Positions 1-9,400 of a stretch of 64,000 nucleotides of DNA are shown one piece after another. The notes below the pieces were generated by a model that saw only the letters and a program-made list of their open reading frames with translations, was not told the origin of the DNA and searched no databases. The first letter of the stretch is position 1, and each line of letters starts with the position of its first letter. This DNA comes from Candidatus Gastranaerophilales bacterium (lineage in GTDB: Bacteria > Cyanobacteriota > Vampirovibrionia > Gastranaerophilales > Gastranaerophilaceae). The stretch is from positions 62,001 through 126,000 of the forward strand of contig CALVBS010000005.1 in the NCBI GenBank assembly GCA_944325865.1, in the 5' to 3' direction. Made by a program: the position numbers and the translations under genes.

Positions 1-369
1 CAGAAGAAATGAATCATACCAGTTTGAAAATACGGTATAAATACCTTTTTTGGCCAGCTTTAATGCTGATGTGCTGGAATCATATCCTATAACTTTATAT
101 TTCGGATCTTCAAGAAGGGATTTTATGGAAATAGTTTCCTCTCCGTTGGAACAAGCGAAATCCCAGACTTCTGCACCTTCGGGAAATGTTGTTTTTATTT
201 CATCGGCAGCTTTTTTCAGGGTATCATAATCTCTAAAAAACCAACTGTCCAAAGGCATTCTGGTTTTCGGATCACAATACAATAATCCTTGAAAACTTAA
301 GCGGTTTACTGCCCTATTCCCGCAATAAGTATTATTTATTAACCAATTTGGATAGTCACAAATCTGCAT
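1..369 (-). CDS. CheR-like SAM methyltransferase, partial (C-terminus off the window)
   Basis: An open reading frame on the minus strand starts at an ATG at 369 and runs off the left edge, giving 123 N-terminal residues. It contains a SAM-binding-like segment, VWDFACSNGEETISI, followed by an acidic strand (VIGYDSS), which resembles motif I and its following strand in CheR-type chemotaxis receptor methyltransferases. A truncated Rossmann methyltransferase of another kind is also possible because the rest of the domain is missing. No ribosome binding site is evident. It is divergent from the aminopeptidase gene, with about 100 bp between the two starts. The family call is inference; the reading frame and the methyltransferase-like motif are seen directly. 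Confidence 0.6.
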   Translation of the reverse strand, partial: MQICDYPNWLINNTYCGNRAVNRLSFQGLLYCDPKTRMPLDSWFFRDYDTLKKAADEIKTTFPEGAEVWDFACSNGEETISIKSLLEDPKYKVIGYDSSTSALKLAKKGIYTVFSNWYDSFLL

Positions 370-419
370 ATAATTTTCAAAAGTTGTAAAAACTAAAATT
401 TGTTACAGCTTAAAATAAA

Positions 420-448
420 TTTACAAACTATAAAAATAATGCTATAAT
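420..448 (+). promoter_or_regulatory. Sigma-70-type promoter of the aminopeptidase gene
   Basis: TTTACA at 420-425 and a perfect TATAAT at 443-448 are separated by 17 bp. The predicted start of transcription near 455 leaves a short leader carrying an AGGAGA ribosome binding site at 461-466 before the ATG at 474. Confidence 0.75.
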
Positions 449-473
449 TCACTTGTAAAAAGGAGAGATATTT

Positions 474-1874
474 ATGGAAATTAAAGTATCGGACAATGTA
501 AAAGATACACCATGCGAAGTTCTGGTTATTAACAAATTTGAAAACGAAAAAACTTCTCAGGAATTAGCAAATACTTATGCCGTTGAAAAAGATCATTTTG
601 AAGGCAAATTTGGTCAAACATATCTTATGCATACGTTAGGGAAAATTCCTGCAGACAAAATTCTTGTTGTCGGATTCGGCAAAAAAGAAGAATTTGATTC
701 AAATAAAATGAGACAAGCCGTAGCTAAAGCTATAAAAAAACTACAGCAAATTCAAGCACAGGATGTATGTTTTGATTTTGACGTAAACTGCGATTACGGA
801 AAATCTGCAGCCATCGGAGCCTTAATAGCAGATTATGCATTTGACAAATATAAAAATGAAAAAGCAAAAAGAGTTGCGAAAGTAACTTTTGCAAAATTCT
901 CTGAAGCCGATGTAAAAGAAGGTATTATATTCGGTGAGTCCATGAAATTTACAAGAGACCTTGCAAATGAACCTGCAGCATATGCCACACCTTCCAAACT
1001 TGCGGAAATCGCCTCAAGTATAGATGGAATTACCACTAAAATTTATGATAAAGAAGAAATCGAAAGAATGGGAATGGGAGCATATCTTGCGGTAGGGCAG
1101 GGAAGTATTCAGCCTCCAAAGTTTATCCATATGAAATATACCGGAAGAAACCCTAAGAAAAAAATAGCCATTATCGGGAAAGGTATATGTTTTGACAGCG
1201 GCGGACTTGATATAAAACCTGCTTCGTCAATGCTTACAATGCGTGATGATATGTCAGGAGCAGCCTGTGTTCTCGGTGTTATGAAAGCACTTTCCGCATT
1301 AGAACCGGATATGGAAGTTCATGGCATAATTGCAGCATGCGAAAATATGCCGTCAGGAAGTTCTTATAAACCCGGGGACATATTGAAAGCCAAAAACGGA
1401 AAAACTATTGAAGTTGACAATACGGATGCGGAAGGAAGATTGACACTTGCAGACGCACTTTGCTTTGCATGCGAACTCGGAGTTGATGAAGTAATCGATA
1501 TTGCAACTCTGACCGGTGCATGTATGGTAGCTCTCGGGACACAGGCTTCTGGAATAATGGGGAATGATGAGGATATGATTTCAACACTCATCAGAACCGC
1601 AAAAGACAGCGGTGAAAATTTCTGGCAGCTTCCGATGTTTCCGGAATATAAAGACAGTCTTAAATCAGATATTGCCGATATGAAAAATACAGGCTCAAGA
1701 TATGGCGGAGCATCAACTGCCGGAGTATTTCTGCAGGAATTCGTCAGCGGTGTAAAATGGTGTCACATTGATATTGCAGGAACAGCATTTCTGGAAAAAC
1801 CACAAAAAGAATTTATTGCAGGAGCAACTGGTGCAGGCGTCAGAACCTTTCTGAACTATATTAAAAATGCATAA
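474..1874 (+). CDS. pepA: Leucyl aminopeptidase (M17 family)
   Basis: This 466-residue protein is a cytosolic di-metal aminopeptidase that releases N-terminal amino acids from peptides. The M17 metal and catalytic motifs are intact: GKGICFDSGG at about 235-244 (metal-binding Lys and Asp), the MRDDMSG segment near 256-262, and the family signature NTDAEGRL at 316-323, which supplies further metal ligands and the catalytic Arg. The N-terminal ~150 residues form the usual less conserved M17 N-domain. The start has an AGGAGA site eight bases upstream and a consensus promoter. The gene stands alone, bounded by its own promoter and terminator. Family assignment is secure; substrate preference cannot be read from the sequence. 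Confidence 0.95.
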   Translation: MEIKVSDNVKDTPCEVLVINKFENEKTSQELANTYAVEKDHFEGKFGQTYLMHTLGKIPADKILVVGFGKKEEFDSNKMRQAVAKAIKKLQQIQAQDVCFDFDVNCDYGKSAAIGALIADYAFDKYKNEKAKRVAKVTFAKFSEADVKEGIIFGESMKFTRDLANEPAAYATPSKLAEIASSIDGITTKIYDKEEIERMGMGAYLAVGQGSIQPPKFIHMKYTGRNPKKKIAIIGKGICFDSGGLDIKPASSMLTMRDDMSGAACVLGVMKALSALEPDMEVHGIIAACENMPSGSSYKPGDILKAKNGKTIEVDNTDAEGRLTLADALCFACELGVDEVIDIATLTGACMVALGTQASGIMGNDEDMISTLIRTAKDSGENFWQLPMFPEYKDSLKSDIADMKNTGSRYGGASTAGVFLQEFVSGVKWCHIDIAGTAFLEKPQKEFIAGATGAGVRTFLNYIKNA

Positions 1875-1896
1875 GTAATAAGTAAAATATAAAAAC

Positions 1897-1921
1897 AGCG
1901 GGATTAAATATCCCGCTTTTT
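1897..1921 (+). terminator. Rho-independent terminator after pepA
   Basis: An 8-bp stem AGCGGGAT/ATCCCGCT (1897-1904 with 1910-1917), with a five-base loop, is followed by a run of T residues shortly after the pepA stop codon. Confidence 0.85.
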
Positions 1922-1991
1922 AGTGATTCGCTAGGTTTTTCCTTCAGAATATTCGCTGAAGTATCACTATCAATGTGTCTATTGTTTAATT

Positions 1992-3344
1992 TTAAATTTT
2001 AAGAAAACTTTCTATTCCATCAGCAATGGCTTTGACAGCTTTTTTCTGAAACTCTTTATCCACAAGTTTTGAATTATCTGAAGGGTTTATCATATAGCCA
2101 AGTTCAATAAGAATACTTAACGCATTTGTATTTCTTACAAGAGCAAGACTTGATTGGCGAACCTTATGATCATTCATACCTGTCTGTGAGACTATTTCTT
2201 TCAATATAGAGTCCGCAAGCGGTTTTGCCTGATTATAATAATAATAAATTTCAGTTCCGTTATTAGCTATAGGGTCAGCACCGTCCGGAAGGGAATTTCC
2301 GTGCAGACTGATTAAAATCATAGAATCCTCTTCATTTGCAAATTCAACTCTTTCTCTAAGCCCTACTGCAGAATCATCATTTCTTGTCATTGAAACATTT
2401 GCCCCGCGATGAGATAATTCCTGAGCTAACAGCCGTGCAAATTCAAGATTTGTATTTTTTTCAAGATTTCCGAGACATCCTATCGCACCTGACTCATTTC
2501 CGCCATGTCCAGCATCAACCGTAATATTAATACCCTTCAGCGGATGACTTTTATCTACCGGCGGAACTTTTCGTATTTTTACCACAAAATCGGTTCCGCT
2601 AAAACGTGCACTGTAACCGTAGAGTCTTTGTTGAGGAATCTTTAATTCATAAGTATTTTCAGGATTATTCTCAACATTAAAAAGCCTTACAATAAAAGGG
2701 CTGCCTTCAACAAGTTCATATGGAATCATTTTATTTAAGTGAAATACATAAATATTAAACTCCGGAGTATCAAGAGTATCATAACCTTTCAACTCCGCCA
2801 GCGATGCTCCCGAGTCAATTAGTTTTACATCTGATTTTGCAATCCAGCCGGTTTTCATACTACCGAGAATTGTTCTGTAAAAACTGCCCTTTTCACCATC
2901 CAATACCAGCGGCATATCTTTTTGCAAATGAGCAATTCTATTTATTCCGGAATTAACTGCAGTAGAGCGAAGCGGAGAGTTTTCATTCACAACCTGTGCA
3001 TATTTCAAATCCTCATACTCCTTAAGAGCAGCCGGAGCTGCAGGATTGGCAGAGGCTCCGGGAGCAGGCTTTGTAATATCATAGATAAGTTTTTCTCCAT
3101 CAGAAATTATCGTAAAACTATTTTTACCTACTTTTAACGGAACAACATAAGCAAATCCTCCGGAAGGATGGACATTAACCTTTATACCGTTTATTGTCAA
3201 CTCTTTTTTAGGATTTGCAGAACCGACAATAAAAGAAGATTTTGCATTAATTACAACATTATTTTTCTTAGGATACACAATATCAAGTGCAAAAGCACAT
3301 TGAGCCGACATCAATATTAAAAATATCAATACAAATCTTTTCAT
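1992..3344 (-). CDS. Secreted N-acetylmuramoyl-L-alanine amidase (Amidase_3)
   Basis: The 450-residue protein begins with a clear signal peptide (MKRFVLIFLILMSAQCAFA). Next come about 240 residues rich in beta strand, including a region like a bacterial SH3/AMIN-type wall-targeting module. From about residue 270 there is a zinc amidase domain that cleaves the bond between MurNAc and the stem peptide. Expected zinc and catalytic residues are visible: DAGHGG (His280), Glu295 in GNLEKN, His348 in SLHGN, and Glu414 in LIELGY. It is therefore a periplasmic AmiC-like enzyme for septal peptidoglycan splitting or turnover. It is transcribed towards pepA and divergently from rsgA. Family call is firm; the N-terminal domain identity is inference. 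Confidence 0.92.
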   Translation of the reverse strand: MKRFVLIFLILMSAQCAFALDIVYPKKNNVVINAKSSFIVGSANPKKELTINGIKVNVHPSGGFAYVVPLKVGKNSFTIISDGEKLIYDITKPAPGASANPAAPAALKEYEDLKYAQVVNENSPLRSTAVNSGINRIAHLQKDMPLVLDGEKGSFYRTILGSMKTGWIAKSDVKLIDSGASLAELKGYDTLDTPEFNIYVFHLNKMIPYELVEGSPFIVRLFNVENNPENTYELKIPQQRLYGYSARFSGTDFVVKIRKVPPVDKSHPLKGINITVDAGHGGNESGAIGCLGNLEKNTNLEFARLLAQELSHRGANVSMTRNDDSAVGLRERVEFANEEDSMILISLHGNSLPDGADPIANNGTEIYYYYNQAKPLADSILKEIVSQTGMNDHKVRQSSLALVRNTNALSILIELGYMINPSDNSKLVDKEFQKKAVKAIADGIESFLKI

Positions 3345-3484
3345 AAAATTATTATATTTTGTTTTATGTTTAAAGTAAAATAATTTAAAAATTTTAATTA
3401 ATCATATACCCTGTAATACTTGATACGTAGATATTTTGCAATGATTGTCAGCCTGTTATCTTTTTATGCTAAAATAAATCTATA

Positions 3485-4486
3485 ATGGTACAGGGTCAAA
3501 TTTATAAAATCCACTCAGATTTTTATTATGCGGCTTCGGGCGAAGAGATTTTTGAATGCAAAATCCGTGAAGTTCTAAAAAAACAGAAAGAAAAAATTCT
3601 GGTAGGAGATTATGTTGAATTTGAAAACGGACATATTACAAAAATTCTGCCGCGAAAAAATTATATTAAACGGCCAAGTGTTGCTAATATTGATCAGATT
3701 ATTATAGTTTCAGCCCTGAAAGAACCTGATCTTGACCTGCATCAGCTTAACAGATATATTGCACTTGCAAAATATTATAATATTCCGACGGTTCTTTGTT
3801 TTAATAAAGAAGACTTGAAATGGGATAAACATATTAAATCTGATATAAAAAAGATTTATGAAAAACTTGGCTATAAAACTGTTTACACGTCAGCTACAGA
3901 ACATTGCGGAATAAAAGCTTTTGAAAAGGTACTGGAAGGGAAAATAAGTGTACTCTGCGGTAATTCAGGGGTCGGAAAATCAAGTTTGATAAATGCAATT
4001 AATCCCGATTTAAAACTTCGAACCAAACAGGTCAGTGAAAAAACTCAACGCGGCACACATACAACCCGCCACTGCGAAATTATTAACATAAATAATACCT
4101 CAAGAATTGTTGACACTCCGGGTTTCAGCAATATAAAATTCGATTTTATACTTCCTGCCGATGTTGACTTATTATTTGAAGAAATTGCACAATACAGAGA
4201 CGAATGCAAATATTCAGACTGCCTGCATATAAATGAAGACGGATGCAGCGTACTTGCTAATATTGATAAAATAGACAAGACACGCTATGAAAGCTATCTT
4301 GCTTTTGTTGAAGAAGCAAAAGAATATAAAGAAAAAATCAAATACGAAGGTAAAAAAGAAGAATACTCAAAAAAAATTGTCCATAACAGAACAATGGCAA
4401 AAATAAGTACAAGGAAACGTCAGAGTGCACGAAACACTCTTAAACAAAACATTTATAAGGAATTCGAAAACAATGCAAATGAGTGA
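3485..4486 (+). CDS. rsgA: Ribosome small-subunit maturation GTPase RsgA (YjeQ)
   Basis: The 333-residue protein shows the circularly permuted GTPase order of RsgA: NKED (G4) at 107-110, then the P-loop GNSGVGKSS at 159-167, a THTT switch at 191-194 and DTPG (G3) at 210-213. A C-terminal zinc cluster follows (Cys241, Cys246, His248, Cys254), and an OB-fold precedes the GTPase. It releases late 30S assembly factors. No ribosome binding site is visible. An extended -10 like TGCTAAAAT lies just upstream (3467-3475), so the leader is very short. The last 14 bases overlap the start of the polyprenyl synthase gene, which implies translational coupling. Confidence 0.95.
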   Translation: MVQGQIYKIHSDFYYAASGEEIFECKIREVLKKQKEKILVGDYVEFENGHITKILPRKNYIKRPSVANIDQIIIVSALKEPDLDLHQLNRYIALAKYYNIPTVLCFNKEDLKWDKHIKSDIKKIYEKLGYKTVYTSATEHCGIKAFEKVLEGKISVLCGNSGVGKSSLINAINPDLKLRTKQVSEKTQRGTHTTRHCEIININNTSRIVDTPGFSNIKFDFILPADVDLLFEEIAQYRDECKYSDCLHINEDGCSVLANIDKIDKTRYESYLAFVEEAKEYKEKIKYEGKKEEYSKKIVHNRTMAKISTRKRQSARNTLKQNIYKEFENNANE

Positions 4487-5345
4487 TTATATAGAATTAG
4501 TTGACAAAAAACTTGACGAATTTATGATAATTCAATATCCAGAAGATATTTTCAAAGCCATGAAATATACCGTCACACTTCCCGGTAAAAGACTTCGTCC
4601 GGTTATGTGTCTTGAAACATGCAGAATGTTCGGCGGGAATTATGAAGACGCAATCCCTGCCGCCTGTGCTACTGAAATGCTCCATGCTCAAACATTAATT
4701 CATGATGATTTACCATGTATGGATAATGACGATTTCAGAAGAGGCAAACCTACAAATCATAAAGTGTTTGGAGAAGCTAACGCCGTCCTTGCCGGAGATG
4801 CTTTACTGACTTTTGCTCCGCAAATTATTGTGAAAAATTCGAAAAATCTCGGTGCCGAAAAACTTATAAGAATTCTGGAAGAATATTTTCACGCAGCAGG
4901 AGCATTCGGAGTAATTGCGGGTCAGGTTGTAGATATTGAAAGCGAAAAAGGGAATATAACCTCAGATAAATCTACGATTTTAACATACATACATACTCAT
5001 AAAACTGCAGATTTATTTAAGCTTGCACTCAGAACAGGAGCTATTATTGCCAATGCTTCCGAGAAAGAAATGGAAGAAATAACAGAATTCGGACAACATA
5101 TGGGAGTAGCCTTTCAAATTGCGGATGATATTCTGGATGAAACTTCCACTTTTGAAGAAATGGGTAAAACAATGGGTAAAGATAAAGAAGCCGGCAAACT
5201 TACTTACACAACACTATATGGACTTGAAAAAGCTAAAGCAGATTTAAATAATCTTGTCAATAAATGCTTTCAAATTTTGGCAGATAACAACTTACAATCC
5301 GAGGTATTTGAACAAATTTTATATAAGATACAAAAAGCCGGCTAA
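4473..5345 (+). CDS. ispA: Polyprenyl (farnesyl/geranylgeranyl) diphosphate synthase
   Basis: A trans-isoprenyl diphosphate synthase that condenses IPP with allylic diphosphates. The first Asp-rich motif DDLPCMDND is at about 78-86 and the second, DDILDE, lies near residue 213. The GKRLRP substrate-binding segment is near 38-43. The start is placed at the ATG at 4473, 12 bases after AAGG, rather than the in-frame ATG at 4425 that would lie deep inside rsgA. This gives 290 residues, the normal length for the family. It overlaps the rsgA stop by 14 bases. Chain length of the product (C15 or C20) cannot be settled by eye, so the symbol is a family-level label. Confidence 0.9.
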   Translation: MQMSDYIELVDKKLDEFMIIQYPEDIFKAMKYTVTLPGKRLRPVMCLETCRMFGGNYEDAIPAACATEMLHAQTLIHDDLPCMDNDDFRRGKPTNHKVFGEANAVLAGDALLTFAPQIIVKNSKNLGAEKLIRILEEYFHAAGAFGVIAGQVVDIESEKGNITSDKSTILTYIHTHKTADLFKLALRTGAIIANASEKEMEEITEFGQHMGVAFQIADDILDETSTFEEMGKTMGKDKEAGKLTYTTLYGLEKAKADLNNLVNKCFQILADNNLQSEVFEQILYKIQKAG

Positions 5346-5380
5346 ACCGTTTTTTATACTCCCCGAAATAATATTAATCG

Positions 5381-5794
5381 TTATTTTTTAATTCTATAAT
5401 AATATTCCTGTAGTTTTCCGGTTAACCTTTTTACCATAGGAACAGCCTCTTGACCGGAAGTGGGTATCATATGAAAAGTATTGTTACGTAAAACAGAAAC
5501 AACCCTGCCGTTCATAAGAGTTCCGTAAATATCATATCCGAAGGTTTTATGCAACTTAAACGCTACAGGATGGTTATCTCTGCGGTAAATTGTTGTTGTC
5601 GGCAATATTAGTTCGTCGTCATTAACAATAAAACGTTTAATAGTTTCCAGACCGGACTTTGTGTTTTCATAAACTTTTCCGGCAACAGGAATTTCTCTGC
5701 CGTCTTTTGTTTCTTTAAATAAACATAAAGTATTAGCTGTTTTATTTAAACAGTAGCGTGTTTTATATATTGAGCTGTAAAAATATCTGTCCAT
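5381..5794 (-). CDS. Hypothetical protein, 137 aa
   Basis: I do not recognise this protein. It is basic and soluble, with no signal peptide or membrane segment. It is rich in aromatic residues and alternating strand-like stretches (VYENTKSGLETIKRF, GYDIYGTLMNGRVVSVL), suggesting a small beta-rich fold, and ends in a lysine-rich helix. It converges with ispA and is divergent from the DUF212 gene. No co-transcribed neighbour gives a functional hint. It could be lineage-specific. Coding is supported by its length, the normal base composition and the absence of a competing frame on the other strand. Confidence 0.65.
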   Translation of the reverse strand: MDRYFYSSIYKTRYCLNKTANTLCLFKETKDGREIPVAGKVYENTKSGLETIKRFIVNDDELILPTTTIYRRDNHPVAFKLHKTFGYDIYGTLMNGRVVSVLRNNTFHMIPTSGQEAVPMVKRLTGKLQEYYYRIKK

Positions 5795-5953
5795 CCTTAA
5801 TCCTGAATTGATATTAACACAAATATATTTCCATTAAATACATTTTTACTTTTTGTAAAACGATTTGCCATAAGATTTGGTTATGTTAGAATAAATAAGG
5901 ATTTCGTTAAAGATTTTAACAAACAATAATAAAAATAAGAGAGTAGGAATTTA

Positions 5954-6412
5954 ATGATTGAGATTGCAAATACCGGAATAGAAGCAATTTTTTCAGGATT
6001 AATGGCAGCATTTTTTGCACAACTGATTAAATTTATAATATTTACAATTAAAAGCAAAAAAATTAATTTTAAAATATTCACAACGACAGGCGGAATGCCG
6101 AGTTCACATTCTGCAGGAGTTATGGGACTTTCTACATCAGTCGGATTAATCAAAGGCTTTGATTCAATAGTATTTGCCATAGCTCTCGGTTATGCACTTA
6201 TCACAATGTATGATGCTGCAGGAGTAAGACGTGCAGCCGGTAAAACTGCAGCATGCCTTAATCGTATGATGGAAGACTTTTACAAACACGATGTGCAGGC
6301 AATCGGCGGAAAGTTAAAAGAACTTCTGGGACATACTCCGCTTGAAGTCATTATGGGTGCAATTTTCGGCATATTATTTGCATATTGCTATCATATGTTC
6401 TTAATCTCATAA
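5954..6412 (+). CDS. Divergent PAP2 / DUF212 family membrane protein
   Basis: A 152-residue integral membrane protein of the DUF212 (YuiD-like) family, a divergent relative of PAP2 lipid phosphatases and vanadium haloperoxidases. Visible hallmarks are GGMPSSHSAGVMGL near 46-59, YDAAGVRRAAGKTA near 92-105 and LGHTPLEVIMGAIFGI near 130-145, with four hydrophobic segments. The SSHSA motif matches the catalytic His motif of PAP2 enzymes, so a phosphatase role on a lipid substrate is plausible but unproven for the family. A GTAGGA site precedes the ATG. It is followed 76 bp later by the SNF2 helicase gene on the same strand. Confidence 0.85.
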   Translation: MIEIANTGIEAIFSGLMAAFFAQLIKFIIFTIKSKKINFKIFTTTGGMPSSHSAGVMGLSTSVGLIKGFDSIVFAIALGYALITMYDAAGVRRAAGKTAACLNRMMEDFYKHDVQAIGGKLKELLGHTPLEVIMGAIFGILFAYCYHMFLIS

Positions 6413-6455
6413 TTGATACTTGCGTTTTAATATTATTCATGTAATAATTTAAATC

Positions 6456-6499
6456 AGGAGGGTCTATAGATTAAGTAATCTATATCGGATGTTACCCTC
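6456..6499 (+). promoter_or_regulatory. Hairpin spanning the ribosome binding site and start codon of the SNF2 gene
   Basis: An excellent AGGAGGG (6456-6462) lies 26 bases before the ATG at 6489, too far for normal initiation. Between them is a perfect 8-bp stem, TATAGATT (6465-6472) and AATCTATA (6477-6484), which would bring the two to about six unpaired bases. In addition GAGGGT (6458-6463) can pair with ACCCTC (6494-6499) just inside the coding region. A longer nested structure could therefore hide both the site and the start codon. Confidence 0.6.
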
Positions 6500-9400
6500 T
6501 AACGGAAAGAAAGAGATACTCCAAAAATCAATGGGTGTTGAGGAATTTAATTACAAGTATATAAAAGACAGGGCATCGGCAGGAAGCTGGCGTCGCGGAT
6601 ATGAATACCACCTTAAAGATATGGTATTTGATACTTATCCTGAAAAAAACTTCTATATGGGTAAAGTTAAAGGGAACTTTCAGGATCATTACAATACTGA
6701 TTTGATTTTCAAAAAAAATAAAGTTGAAGCTCGCTGCAGTTGCCCTTTGAAAGAAGAATGGTGCAAACACGCAGTTGCAGTAGGCTTGAAAGCTATTGAT
6801 GAACATGCATATGAAGATTGGCTTGAAACAAAATTCGGGATGGAATTCGATTTTCCTGACGAAAATACAGAATTAACAACAGAACCGACAGGGAATTACA
6901 TCTTTCACTTCAATCCGAAACGTAAAGCAAATTTCTTCTCCATTCTTGTAATGTCAAGAGAGACAGGCAAAGTTGTAAGACAAATTGAAAATATTTTAAG
7001 AGCATTAATTGAAGCTCAAAAACAAAATCCCGATTTTGAACTGAATAATTCCCAAAAAGTGGAAATAGCAATTTTTCAGCAGCTTTTGACAATATCAAGA
7101 CAGGATAAAAAAGCAGGCTGGTACGATATTCCTATTACTAAATTCGGTCCTATGTTTTCACTTCTTGCTAAAGCCGATGAAGTTCTGGACGAAAAGACAA
7201 AACAGAGATTAAAATTTACCGATGAAGAATGGAAACTGATTTTAAATGTTAATATCTCTCAGGGAGGAACAATTTTGCTTTCTCTTGAATGGAAACGTCC
7301 GGATAAAGATGATGTTTATCCGCTTGAAGAAGTTCGATATTTTTCAAGACATCTGAAATGGGGACGATATAAAAATATAATATTCCCGACAAACGTTGCA
7401 ATGCAGGTTGTGCCGCAGAACCTTTTAAAATCTTCCTTCACTGATTTAAAAGATTCTGACGGAGGAAAATTCATCTACGAAGAACTCCCTAAACTACGTG
7501 AAGTTATGGAGGTAAACATTGATGAGAGCATTTCTAAATTAATGCTGGAAGAAAGACCTCCTTTGAATATTGTGACTCTCGGAATTGATTACGACCAGTC
7601 ATTAAAAGCGTCACTTGAATTTGAATATGACGGAGTTGTTGTTCCGTATTCAAAATCCAGTGATAAATCGCCATATATTACGGTAAAAAAACAGGGTGAA
7701 GATTTTATCTACTGGATTAAAAGAAATTACAAACATGAACAGGAAGCCTACAACATGCTGCTTGCCTGCAAATTTGTCCCGATGCAGACAAATAACCTTG
7801 CACTTGAAAAAGAAAACGCTATTGATTTTTACAACTATTACATAAAACAGGCCGGAGAAGGCTGGAAATTCGTTGAAAAAGATGATATGAACTTTTTCAA
7901 ACTTATGGATGAACCGTTCAGGATGTGTGCAAAAATTGACTTTTCGGAAGATTCACACGACAGTTTTGAAATCCAGCTTTACGGTCAGGTGGGCGATGAA
8001 ATCATTAATTTTGATGATGTTTATGATACTATTCAGAGCGGGGAAAAATACAGCCGTATAAGAAGTTTGGGATTCGTTGAATTTCCTGCTCAAAACATTT
8101 ACGCAATGATGAGAGCGTTCAACTCGTTTGATGTTTACAGAAACGATGAAAATAAATTTACTGTAAAAACTTACCGTGCAGGTTTAATTAACGAACTTAA
8201 AAATTTGGATGTTGAACTTGTTCTCAGCGAAAGATTTGAAAAATTCTGGGAGCAAATGTCAACGTTTTCTACCCATGACGGACTGGAACTCCCGAAAACA
8301 GCAACTGCAGAATTTCGTGAATATCAGCTTAAAGGTTTTGGCTGGCTCTGGTTTATGTATAAATACGGGCTAAACGGAATTCTTGCCGATGACATGGGGC
8401 TTGGTAAAACACTGCAGGCATTAACAGTTCTGCAAAAAGCAAAAGAAGTGGACGGCCCTATGCCGACACTTGTAATATGTCCGACAACCGTTGTTTTTAA
8501 CTGGGAATCCGAAATTCAAAAATTTGCTCCTGAATTAAGCTGTCTTAAACTATCCGGAGTTGACAGAAAAACCTTATTCAAGGAAATTCCTAATTACGAT
8601 GTTGTTATAACAAGCTATGCACTTATTCGCCGTGATATCAAACATTTCAAAGACATTAATTTCAGATACGTAATTCTGGATGAATCACAGAATATTAAAA
8701 ATGCAATGTCACAGACTGCACAGGCTGTAAAACAGCTACAGGCAACCCACAAACTTGCCCTTTCCGGTACTCCTATTGAAAATAAACTGGAAGAATTATG
8801 GTCAGTGTTTGATTTCTTAATGCCGGGATTTTTGCTGAGTGCTGCGGAATTTAATGCAAGATATGTTAATCCGATTATGGAAAGACAGGATAAAACAGTT
8901 GAAAAACGATTAAAGTTACAGATTTATCCGTTTATCTTACGACGTATGAAACGAGATGTAGCAAAAGACTTACCTGATAAGGTTGAAAACATTGCATACT
9001 GTGAATTAACAGATGAACAAAAAGACTTCTACTTACAGGTACTTGACAGTACAAAAGAAGAATTGTTCAAGAGTATTGAACAAAACGGACTTGAAAAGAG
9101 CAGACTTTCAATATTCTCAGCACTTCTCAGACTCCGCCAGATATGTTGCCATCCGCGGCTTTATGACAAAGAAAATGTTAAACATGTTATGTCGTCAGGC
9201 AAGTTTGAAAAACTCAAAGTTATGCTGGAAGAAATTATCTCGGAAGGTCACAGAGTTCTTTTATTCAGCCAGTTTGTCAATATGCTTGATATAGTAAAAG
9301 GCTGGCTTGAACGTGAAGGCATTGAATATGAATACCTTACAGGTAAAACAAAAGACCGTCAGGCTGCAGTTGAACACTTTAACAACAGCAATATTCCGAT

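Noticed and set aside
4425-4472. Longer start for the polyprenyl synthase
   Set aside because: The added 16 residues lie within rsgA, lack a ribosome site and do not resemble the family's N-terminus. The ATG at 4473 fits AAGG spacing.
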